DNA from: Mesostigma viride
Taxonomy: Eukaryota; Streptophyta; Mesostigmatophyceae; Mesostigmatales; Mesostigmataceae
Assembly (NCBI GenBank): GCA_009746045.1
Contig: RPFO01001111.1
Location: 41,672 to 105,671 of the forward strand
Direction: 5' to 3'
Length of the DNA stretch: 64,000 nt
The translations under genes and the position numbers were made by a program. Shown one piece after another: positions 41,512 to 53,500 of this stretch. Below the pieces are notes generated by a model, which was not told the DNA's origin, did not search any database, and saw nothing but the letters and a program-made list of their open reading frames with translations. Position 1 is the first letter of the stretch. Each line of letters opens with the position of its first letter.

Positions 41512-44500
41512 TACGGCTCGCTGTGGACGGGCACGGTCCCGATATTCCTTCCCCTTGGAATACTGGGCATCTGGCGGTGGGGACTCTGGATTCTCATCAA
41601 GGTGTGTGGCATGTGGGCGGTGATTCTCATCAAGGTGCGTGGCTTGTGGGCGGTGATTCTCATCCAGGTGTGTGGCATGTGGGCGGTGATTCTCAGCAAG
41701 GTGTGTGGCATGTGGGCGGTGATTCTCAGCAAGGTGCGTGGCTTGTGGGCGGTGATTCTCAGCAAGGTGCGTGGCTTGTGGGCGGTGCTGAAGCCTATGT
41801 CGACAATATTCTTCGTCATTCGTGTCATATCTGCGTTACTGCGCGCGTTTGCTTGCTATCGTTTCAAGGGGCCTTGCTATTCTTACATGGGGGCTTGCTA
41901 TTCTTACATGGGGCCTTGCTATTCTTACATGGGGCCTTGCTATTCTTACAAGGGGCCTTGCTATTCTTACAAGGGGCCTTGCTATTCTTACAAGGGGCCT
42001 TGCTATTCTTACAAGGTGTGTGGCTTGTGGGGGGGGGCAGCTCTTGTGTGTCTGGTTCGTGCACACACAAGAGCAGAGCCAGCTACTTTCTGCGGTGGCC
42101 ATGCTACGAGGCTGCACACACAGTGGTAGTGCTTATCCACAGCCATGCACATGCCCAATCATCCGCATTTCAGTGATGCTTAAGTCACGGTAGTGGTTCA
42201 GACATGTGGGCAGCATGGCAACAGCCAAGTTTGGTCACCATGTGCTGTACTGAAAAAGAGAAATTGGTGGGGGTAGTGTGCATTTGAATGCTGCATTCAT
42301 GACTAGCCTTGCTTTGCTTTTGTGCACCACCAATGACACCTACCATAGTACATTAGTAGTGCAATTTGCTTGTTCAATGTCGTAGATATTATACTGACTA
42401 TTCTGTCTATGTCATGGTGCGAGCCTCTGGCAAATCGCTCCGTTATCTCTGTCCTGCTTTGCTTTTGTTTCCCACGAACCTTTATTATCTCGTTCCTGAC
42501 TGGTGGGGTGGGGTAATTTGGCCATGTTTGCGTTCATGGGGTGACAATGGGTGGCTGGGTTTTAGGTTCTCCCCTCCTTTTTCTACAAGCCGCTGGCACC
42601 CGATGGCATGCTGCACTCCAAGAGGAAGACGCGGCAGGTCGTGCGCAAGAACGTGGTGGAGGTGAGCAGAGTCATACTAGTAAAAATAGTAGCGGTAGGT
42701 CACCTGCGTTGTAATTAGGACAATTGTGTGCAAGAATTTGGTGGAGGTGAGTAGAGCATGGGGTATCGCAACAGGGGGCCAACTTGCTATAACATTTCGG
42801 ACATTCATGATTAGTTTTTACTGATTGTATGTGTTATTGTACGCTCGAGAAACCGCGGTAGAGGGATGTCAGCCATTGGTATCTACTTTTTATGATAATC
42901 TTCTCAGACACACAGTAGGTATAACAGTATATAACATCGCACGGTGTTGCTGTAGGAATCCACTTTGTGAAATCGATCGGCTTGCGTTTATGCCACGCTC
43001 TCTTTATCGCAGCACCCCCGGTCGCTTAGGCTGTACTTCTACCGTCGATACTTAATGCATATTTCAAATTGATGGGGCTTACCCAATCAAGCACGCCCGC
43101 CCACCCACCCACCCACCCACCCACCCACCCACCCACCCACCCACCCACCCACCCACCCACCCACCCACCCACCCACCCACCCACCCACCCACCCACCCAC
43201 CCACCCACCCACCCACCCACCCACCACCCACCCACCCACCCACCCACCCACCCACCCACCCACCCACCCACCCACCCACCCACCCACCCATCCCTCTTTC
43301 CCTAGCTCCCTCTCGCCATCCATGCACACAACATCCGTGCACACAACATCCGTGCACACACCATCCATGCACACACCATCCATTCTTTTACATCCACCCG
43401 CCTGCCACTATTGATCCTGCATGCCCCTGCCATGCTGTCTACCCTGATGGATCTCAACCAGTCTATTTGTAAACATTCAAAAATAAAATACTTAACCATT
43501 TCCATCGACATCCTGCGTGCATTAATCTGGTTCATTCGCGTCTGTTCCTGCACTTGCCCAGATCTCGCCCAACCAAGCGACGATCATCGTCCCCACGGTG
43601 GACCCTGAGGATGACTTTGAGGAGAGCCTGCGCACGTGGCTATGCAACGACCCCGCCGAAATCATCATCGTGTGAGTAGTCCTTTTGTGCCTATAGATAT
43701 TCCTGGGAATAGCAGCATACCCCTTACTATCTGGTATGGCATGAATGACCTCCAGGCTAGAAATGTCATTGTGTAAGCTTGTTGTGTAATATCATAAATG
43801 TTATATTATATTATATTATATTATATTATATTATATTATATTATATTATATTATATTATATTATATTATACTATACTATTTTTATTATATTATATTATAT
43901 TATATTATATTATATTATATTATATTATATTATATTATACTATATTATACTATATTATATTATATTATATCATAAATGATACATCATGTTGATGTCTCGT
44001 TATGTCAATGCACGGTGTCGCATTGGTGATGTGGCACGAGCACCAAGGCATAAAACATCGCCTTATAATCTGGTTCGGTTGGCTAACCGCCTACTGACCA
44101 ACACAATATACGCGACAAATCGAGTCTTGCGGCACGGACACCACCAAGACGTAAAATGGAAGGTTTTGTTTATTACCACATACAGACTAACAACACGTAT
44201 ACAAGACGCTTGGCCTTGCAGGACCGACACCAAAGCGTACAACAGCATCCGCTGGCGCGTCACCAAGCTGCAGGACTCCCGTATCCTCGTCATCCCTAGT
44301 CTCATCGCGAACAAGAGACGCCAGATGATGCTGGGGGTGAAGGCCGCCAAGGTGAGGGAAGACCTCATGACGTTCACCACCCCAAACAAGCAACCCCTCA
44401 TGCTGTTTCCAACTCCCCTGCGTGTTTCTCGCCATGCAGTTGCCACCTTTATCTTCTTTTCATCTCCAAGTCAGTCCTTCCCCTTGTGCAATACAAAACA

Positions 44501-47500
44501 ATATTTTCACAATCCCCACCCCTTTGGCCTCGCAAAGCCGTATTTTTGTGTAGGCTTTAGAACCCCAGCTGCTCCTGCTCTTTGGCTGGCTACTTATTTT
44601 CTGTCTACTTATCTTCTGTATCAATGGCCACCTGCCTCACCTTGCCCTTCCTTCCCCTTTGGTGGTACCGTTATCCCTCCCCCCCAGCCCCACCCCCCTG
44701 GCCTTCCCCTCCCGCTGGCTAGCTAATTCCCTCCTTTGTCACTTTCCAGCTGCTTCACATTTCATCCCCTTCATTTCCTGAACACGATTTCATTGGAGCC
44801 ATGTCTCCTGGATACCAATGACACCTGAATGCTACCAGGATACTAACACAATCGCTGCCCGTTCGGATAATCATCTCGCCTCAACTAATTCCTCCCCCTG
44901 TCTCTGCAAAATTGCATCCCCGCCTCAGACGCCGTACATCGTCTTTGTGGATGATGACGTCATCTTCCCTGAACGCGCCATGGGTGAGCGCTGTGGCCCT
45001 GCCTGCTGCTTTTACAGAAATTAGAGTGGCTGCTTTTACATCAATAATAAAAGCGGCTGCTTTACTGCAGATGGCTGTCTGTGATCCTTTTCATTCTGGT
45101 GAGTTGACGTGGCTGTGAGAAACGAGAGCACATGTGATAGCATACCGTCCTGTCTGTACTAACATCGGCTTGATATGATTCATAGCGCGCCGTCCCTACT
45201 TTTACTAGCATCACACAGCTTGAAAGGAGTTTTTGTTGCGTGCATTGATTGATTGATGAGAAGCCAAGGGCAGCGAATCCATGGCATGTGACCGCTCTGT
45301 CCAGATTCTCTCCTTCTCGATTGTTCGCCCCACGTTGGGGTCTTCCTTTTTTCCGTCCTTCCACTCATGCTCAAGCACTTCTGACTTCCTGGCATGATTT
45401 CAGGTCAGCATACCAAAACCCCACAACCATGCATGCACTGACCCCACAAGGTAATACACTGATGGTGTCTGGATTCGGTCAACCCTGAGGCCCTCCTGCC
45501 CAGGGTTCCTGCCATCCCGACCTTCACCATTCATGCATGTATCTACTCCACACTTTCATAGTTCAGCACGAGTCTTATTCTATCCTAACCTTGCATCCCT
45601 CATTCTAATTCTGTCCTACACTTGCTTTCCCCCCCCCCCCCCCCTGCTTCCTTTCAGCCTGGATCCTGGCGCCGTTTGCGGTGGGCGCGGTGGGCACGTC
45701 CCAGATCGCGCGGCCCAGTGCCGAGACCGTGCGGCTGCGCAAGGGGAAGATGACGGTGTGGGAGATCATGGCCGACATCCGGCTGCAGGTGATTGCTACT
45801 GGTGGTTTTGAAGTATACATCATACAATATAGATGAATGAGTATAGTGCTCTACGATTTGGGGGGGGGGGGTCCGAGGGGGTGTTGCGTTGTCAATGACA
45901 GTGTAGGGTAGATAATGGCTGCCTTTCGGCAGCCGGTGCTCATTCCGATGAATATCTCTGGTTCTGGTTGTCCGGGCTGGCTATATATAGGAGGAAGTGT
46001 TGTAGGGATGGTGCGCAAGATACGTAGGGTTGATGTATGGCTGCGGGAGCCTATTGTGACGTGCAGTTGCGCCCCCTATTGGATGCGTTCGTAGGAGTTC
46101 TTAGGGTGTTACCCTATTGGATGGGTTCGTAGGAGTTCTTAGGGCGTTACCCTATTGGATGGTTTCGTAGGAGTTCTTAGGGTGTTACCCTATTGGATGG
46201 GTTCGTAGAGTTCTTAGGGTGTTACCCTATTGGATGGGTTCGTAGGAGTTCTTAGGGTGTTACTTCTCAACATATTTTCCATCACCAAAGCCCGACGGCA
46301 CATGAATGAGCCAATGGCCTTGTCTCTTCATTTAAGGCTTAAGGCTTATGACCTTATAGGAAGCGTTGTAGGAATTTGGGGCTCTGATAATGACAAGCTG
46401 GGCTTGTTAGGTACCTGCCCATGGCTAGCTAGAGATGAGGATTCAGGACGCCCTAGTTGGCGAGGTTGATTAGGACGTGCTGTACTGTCTCTGCTGCGCT
46501 ATGTGGATGATCACGACTTTGCATCATCTTCATCTTTTTTCTCCCCAAACCCCCCAAGCCGCCGCCTACTATGCTTCTCTGTCTTCGTCTGGATTTCTGC
46601 CAACTCCGCTTTTTGCAGAACGCGACTACTTTTCCTACGCGACCACTACCTGCTGCGTCCACTGCTAGTAAACCAGGGTGCTGTTTTCCACTCGCTTATG
46701 TCTGCTCATGAGATAACAATTAATCCACTTTGGTATGGTTTCTAACAATTAATCCACTTTGGTATTGTTTCTACCGCTCTGCCATGGCTGCCTTCAGCTC
46801 CGTTTTGTGGAGAATGGGTCCACGTTGATGCTGCGTTCTCTGCTCTCCCTTCTGCGCACTCATAACCCAATGACCTTGCCCGCCTTTATCTGTGCCCCCC
46901 CCCCCCCCCCTCCCCCCCCCAGCTCCGTTTTGTGGAGAACGCATCGACCCAGGTGCTGGACGGCGGCATCTCATGCCTCAGCGGCCGCACGGCGGCATAC
47001 CGCCGCTGCATATTCACGCCCCAGTTTAAGCAGTGAGTGCCATCCGTAGGTAGAGTAATAGCCTGCTTGTCTTTGTTACCCATTTCATGCCTTAGTTCAG
47101 TGAATTCAATATATCGAGCATTGTGTTGTTCTCCTATCGATTCATAACACCCGCTTCACGCCCCAGGTTGAGCGTTGAGACGTGAGTACGCTGTATCGAT
47201 TATCGTGTTGTTCACCCTACGAGTGTCTCTACGCTCGTGTTTTCAATACCGTTTCCATGTCCCACTTCAAGCAGCGAGTGCAAGCTCTTGCTGTTCTTGT
47301 CGGTTGTATACATGCACTATACACCAAGTGCACGCTGCAGCTTGAGAAGGAGTTGTGACAGTGCCGACCTGTCATGGTGCTGCGAGATGATACTTGTTTT
47401 GAGATGTTGCAGCGGCAGATTATTGCAAGCAAGGCAACCACGTATCGTGGGCTTTGCTGTGGGCCCGCCGATATTTTTCCCATTGGTAACTGCTGTACCG

Positions 47501-50500
47501 ACTCGCGTTCCCTTGTCAGATACCTTGGGGGGTCGTACAGGCAGCATATCCTCACCTCTTTGTGGGTGTATTTCCGCATAGGCATTGGAGTCTCCGTTGC
47601 AGACAGATGACGGCGAGCATAGTAAGCATTCGCACACCACATCAAACATAGTAAGCATCAACTGCATACGTAGAGTGGTGCGGTACTTTCACTTTTTCTT
47701 CCTATAAGCAGCTCGGAAGCACATAGTTACCCGCTGGTGCCTCCATAGAATGGTAATTTTATGTTCACTTACCTACCGACGTCTTGCGTCCTTACAGTTG
47801 TGCTACCAATCTGCTCCACGCCCCATGCCATTTCACCTTCAACAACCCTCAGCGAGTTCACCAACGAGTTTTGGATGGGGCGTAAGCTGCACTCCGGCGA
47901 CGACAAATTCCTTACCAGGTACGTGCATCTATTATTAGGTCGTTGACTGGTCCTCACCAAGCTTGGCGCCTCTCATCTGCCTGCTATATGCTTGGCCTCC
48001 CATGATGTTTTTGACCATGTGGGCGACTTTTTTGTAGGTCTTTGCCTGCCGTGTTCCTTCCCCTCACGGTAATCGAGGTTCTCTACGCACAGTTTCTTTA
48101 TGGTGAGATGGAAGAGTGCGGCCTGAAACAAAGCGGCCTGCCGTGCTCCTTATCCTCACGGCGATTATTTTACACGTGTTATTATGTGTACGTATTAGCA
48201 CAGATTCCTTGTTTTTGGTACAGATAGCAAAATGAGCGTGTAGACTCTACTATAAAAAGAACTGGCTCCTGCCTATGGCGGCGCATTTCCTTATCTATAC
48301 TAGTAGCATATCCACTTTAACATTTTGATGCTGCAGTGTGTGCCATTTTAAATCTGGCTGGCCAGTCGGTGGGCAACCGGCGAGTGGGCGGGCATATGTG
48401 CTGGTGTGCTGGCTACCAGCTTTGGCACCATTTCAAGAATGGTACTTTGTCACAGTGTGTGCAGCTTTGTTTGCAGCTATTTCTTGAATAGGTGGCTGAA
48501 GCTAAGGTCCATTGGATTATGCATCTTCCCTCCCCTGTGCGCGTTGCACACACCTCCCCCGTGCCGTGCGCCAGGTGGGTGGTCAAGGACCGCTGGAAGA
48601 CAGCGCTGCAGATCCACGAGGACTGCCTCATCCAGACCACCTTCCGCGCCGACAGCCGCTTCCTCAAACAGGTATCGTATCGTATATTAAGAAAGTATCG
48701 TATAGTAAGAAAGATTATTAGAAACAGGTATCGTGTCGCATAGTAAGAAAGATTATTAGAAACAGGTATCGTATCGTATAGTAAGAAAGTATCCCACATT
48801 GGACGTGGAAACGCTCACCGTGGTCGTGGCTTGGTGCACGGGTTAAAAGGTTGCTGCCTTGCAACTTTGGCTCATCCTGTTGTGTGTGCGTGAAAGACCA
48901 GGAGCTCACAGCTCTGGTTGTTTGCTAACTCGTACTATTGCATTTCTGTTCGCGAGGTTTCATGTCGGCCGAGGCTCGGGTTGAGACACCTGAGTCATCT
49001 CCCAGGCGCGAAGCAGCACCAGAGTTGCCGGCGCGCGAAAACGCATTCTACCCCTATACTCATCAATCCAACGCTTCTACCTTTGTGCAAGCGGCCTACG
49101 TTGCGAGGGGCCTTGCGGAGGGCGGTTGGGTCGCTGTGTTCGGTAACGCAGCAGGGCCGTCGGCGAACGACCCCGTGGTGATGAGGATTCGGGCGACGAC
49201 GTCGCCAGGGGAAACAGGGAGGGTCTGCACGGAGCGCCTCGTCGCCATTCGCGACGAAATTGCTTCGTTGATCTACAGTTTAGAAGTTGCGTACCAGGGC
49301 GGGCACGTAACCATCCAGGCGCTTGACTTAGCGCGAGAGACGCTGGGCCAACTGGTGGCCATCTGTTTAGGTGGAACCAGGCTGTATAATCACTGGGTGG
49401 CGACAAGCTCGCTGGGAGAGGGGACCGACGCGTCACACATCATACGGGACGCGCAGACGCGCGAGGCCGATAGCCCGTGGGATTCTGCCGAGGTGGTGGC
49501 TCAAACGTGTGAGCACCTGGTCAACATTCTGATCCAGGAGTCGCGTGGTCACGCAGATCACTGGGTGATCACTACGCGCTACCTTGGTCAGCTCCCAACC
49601 TTTCCTTGGGAACTTGGTGCTAGATTAAAGTCAAGGCACATTACCTAGTCCAATGGCTGGGATTACAGGATGCCAAGAACGTACTATTGTGAGTTCCTGA
49701 TCTTTCACAGTTATCACAGGCGCCCGTTCTTATGGCGCCCGCCTTGGCCAGCCTTTCCCTTTCATGCTCAAAGAGACTCAGGTAGCACCTATACAAATAC
49801 TGCCTTATTGGGGAGCCCATGTCTTCACTGGGTGTTAAGCCCAGGAATCACTCATGCCAGGCTGTGGCTCTGCTGGGGAATTGAACCCCACCCCAACCTC
49901 CAGGTTTATAGGTGACCTAGAACTTTACACAAGAGAAACATTACAACCATGAGAACAACATGAGAATGACATGACATGATTATGTTTTATTCAAGCATTA
50001 TATAACCCAGAATGTGGCCCCCTGGCAACCATGTTCCACATGGTCACACAACCAGGTTCTTTATTAGCAACAGGTTGGAAACAAGCACTAGAAAACATAT
50101 GTACAGCAACCTGTAAGAACCAACATTCGGGTTGCCCTTGCATGGCCTAACTGTTTGAGGCCAAAGGCGTCGACTTAAGTCCTGGCGACTCTTCTGAACC
50201 CCATGGGGAGGGCCAGGCATGATTCTCAGCTGGTAGGAGTGACATTCCACACCAACTCCTGTCCAGGAGGGTGTACCTAACCCTGAAGGACCGGCTGTCA
50301 ACCAGTAAGCACCAGTCACCACTTGGTACTTTGGTCAAGCAGCCCACTGGGGACACCCAAGCTGAAGCAAGGCCTGGTCTCTATGGCCGCCCGTGTAAGG
50401 GGTCCATGAGCCCACGGAGCAGGGGGTACTGCCTCTCCGCCTTCTCCTCCAGCTTGGTGAGGGCATCTGCAGGGTTGTCCACACCAGGCACATGTTCAAT

Positions 50501-53500
50501 GTGAGCTAGGTAGGACATCTCCTTGAGCAACAAGTAGTCAAGGTCCCTGCTCCTGGCCAGCTGCCTGTGCACAAATTGCACCATGCCCATGCTATCAGTC
50601 CTCACCAGTGTGTGCAGCTGCAACCTACAGGAAGCCACTTGACATAGCTGGTAGAAGAGCTCCCTCAAGTAAAGAGCAGTATGCAGCCCTTCACAGATTG
50701 CCCTGCACTCAGCAATATCACTGCTGGGTGTAACCCTGTTCTGCAACCGACTGTACCAGGTAACAAGTGAGGTGTGATCTTGCTCCAGGGTAACTAATGC
50801 TGCTGCCCTGCCCCTGACCTCTGTGACCTTCCTATTATCCATAGAACTGTCCACATAGAGAACCATGTCAAGGGGCTTGTACAAATCCACAGGACCCAGT
50901 ATGAGAGGGGGAGACATCATGACAGCCTGCACCACACTCTCAGCACCCACCTCAACCAGCTGGGAATCAGTAAGTCGACTCAGAACCAGCAAGTCAGGGG
51001 CACATATACTTGCAAGCCATGCCAGCATGCCCCTGATGGTAGCACACCTAGCCTGCGTGATGGGCTCCTGCAATGCATCTACAATCTGCTGTGGGTAGTC
51101 CTTACCACCCTCCATCCTGATGAACCACGAGCCCTTGGCTTGGAACAACGTAGCCTGCATGCCACAGAAGACCATAGGCTCATTCTCCACCATGTGCTGT
51201 ATCTTACCCAGCTCAAACCGCTTCTGGATCTTAGCCAAGACAGCCTCAACCCAGTCTGGTGGACCTATGAGATGCAGGTCATCACCATGCAGTGAGGCAA
51301 AGACAGGAAGGCCATTGTGGGACCCTTGGAACAAACAGGGATCCACTGGAGACACAGAAAACCCACAAGTATTCTTCAAGAATTTCTCTAGGCTCTTTCT
51401 CCAGATAATGGGACTGGACCTGAGACCTTCCAACCCTTTCAGAATTCTCAGGTACCTGGCCTTTATCTCTGCTCTCCATACAGCAGGTACAGTCACAAAG
51501 AAAGGAGGGATATCTCTCCAAGTCTGCCTAGCCTGATCTTGGTCACCCTTGAGAAAAGCCCTCTTGAAATCAATCAGCACAGAGCTATAGGGCACACCCT
51601 TAACCAGAAAAGACAGAAATATACACAGCAGAATCCTCCACGTGTCATGCAGCATCCCTGGAGTATAGAGCTCCTCATCTAACAACTGGCCAGTGCCATG
51701 ATACTCGGTTACAACTGGTCTGACATGTGGCACCTGGACACCATCTACCTCCTTGAGCTTGAGGACAAACATCAATCTGAGCAGCTGGTGAACTTCTGGC
51801 AGCTCATCCACAGGTTCTGCACAGTTGGAAACTATCCACTCATGCCCAGAAGCAACAAAGCCAAGAGTCCATGCCTTAGCCATCTTGGGGCTTGCATCAT
51901 CTCGACTAGCTGGCGCCAGGGAATAGGACTGTGAGCAGCTATCTGGTACCTGTTTACCCCTAACTGCCTTGGATCAAAGGTGGTTGGGATTATCAACAAG
52001 TCCTCAGCTATGGGCTCCTGACCTTGAGGACCCTCAGCTGGCTGACTCCTAACAGCCTTCACCGCCACTGCAAGACCCTGGGAATAGTGATATCTTTCAA
52101 GGGGGAGGCTGCCCCTGCCTTCTAGTGCCAACTCATCAGAGGTCAAAGTAACCCCTGGCATGCACAAGAAGTTCTGACCCAGAATGGCAGGCCCCTGATA
52201 GCCCTCTACCACACAGAACGTGGTGGGCACCCCTAAGATAGGCACACTCACTTCCCCAAGGATCTTCATGGACACCTTTCCTGAGAAATCAGACACAGCA
52301 AGGCAACTGGGATGGGACATCTGTAAGCCTACAGCATCCTCTTCCCTGATGACAGACACCTGTGAGTTGGTATCTACCTCCATTGTAGCTGCCCAGCACG
52401 ACCCCCACCCCGTGAGCTTGGATACCTTGGGATCATGTTTGCTGCGCATGAGTGCTCGGATGACGTCCGCCATGAGAGGCCCCCGGGCCTTAGGTGGCTG
52501 CCCCGTCCCCTCTGGCCTTGTGACAGTTGCTTCAGCAGCCTCCTCCTGCTCGTCATCTTCCAGCAGGGACAGACCATCATCCACCACCAGAGGATTGTTA
52601 GCTGCTGCTGCCTGGCTCTGGCCTGGCTCCTCAACCCAGCTGGGAGGGCCTGGCCCGTCTGCAGGCCAGATTGCATGTGGCCTTCTTTCCTTGACATGAG
52701 CCCAGGACAACCTGTACACGTGCCTTGGATCCTTTTCCAAAGCCACCAGGCAAGATCTGTTAGCTTCTTCCACACGAGTGACAACCCCATCCTGCCACTT
52801 CCCCCGCTTGCCTGGAATAGATGGTTCCTTCCACATCCTGACCTTCAGCCCCACCTGAGGCCTCAGCACATTCCAGTTCTTGTCCTTACGTCTCAGCTGG
52901 GCAAATAACCTATCTGCCTTCCTAAGACTGGCCTGCACCACGTTCTCAGGCAACAAGCTATACTGCAGGGCCAGGGGAGAGACAGCCACACCATCAAAGT
53001 AATAGTTAACCCTGTGGTTCAGCTGCTCTTCTATCCCCTTACACCAGGCTGCCCTCTCTAAGGCAGATGCCACAAGTGGCACTGACTCTGCTGCTAGCAC
53101 CACTGTCTTCACTTCACGTATGGATCTCTCTACAGCCCCTTGCTGCCCATGACTCTCCCTGGGGACTACTACCAGCTTACAAGGCAGCTGGTCCTGATGC
53201 TTGAGCAAACAGTCAAACTGCAAGTCTGCCTGCACACTCTTGCACACCCCAAAGCCTGGGATCAGGGCCTTCATACCCAACAACAAGTGGTGCTCCTGCA
53301 TACCAGGCAGAACGTCTATCAGCCTGTATCTGCTGAACCTGTCCACCCCCACCAATATATACAAGCCCCTGATATGCTGGATATCCATCTGGATGTCGCC
53401 ACGCTCCCTAGCAGGCTCCCTAGCATGGGACTGAGGTGGGTGAACAGCATTCTCCTGGCAACCACAGTTCTCAGCAGCAGCCTGGCATGCCTCCCACAAA

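Noticed and set aside
41095-42193. Long plus- and minus-strand ORFs of 100-344 codons
   Set aside because: They owe their length to the 33-bp and 21-bp tandem repeats, whose unit lengths are multiples of three.
43097-43290. Telomere-like repeat
   Set aside because: The CCCA unit is not a telomeric repeat of plants or algae (TTTAGGG type), and the tract is internal to an intron.
43026-43383. Gly/Trp/Val and Thr/His/Pro ORFs
   Set aside because: Translation of the CCCA microsatellite.
49655-49669. Alu-like word GCTGGGATTACAGG
   Set aside because: Only about 14 bases match and the flanks do not; coincidence rather than primate sequence or contamination.
49860-49910. Pol III B-box (GGTTCAATTCC on the minus strand) as a SINE
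   Set aside because: No convincing A box at proper spacing and no repeat borders.
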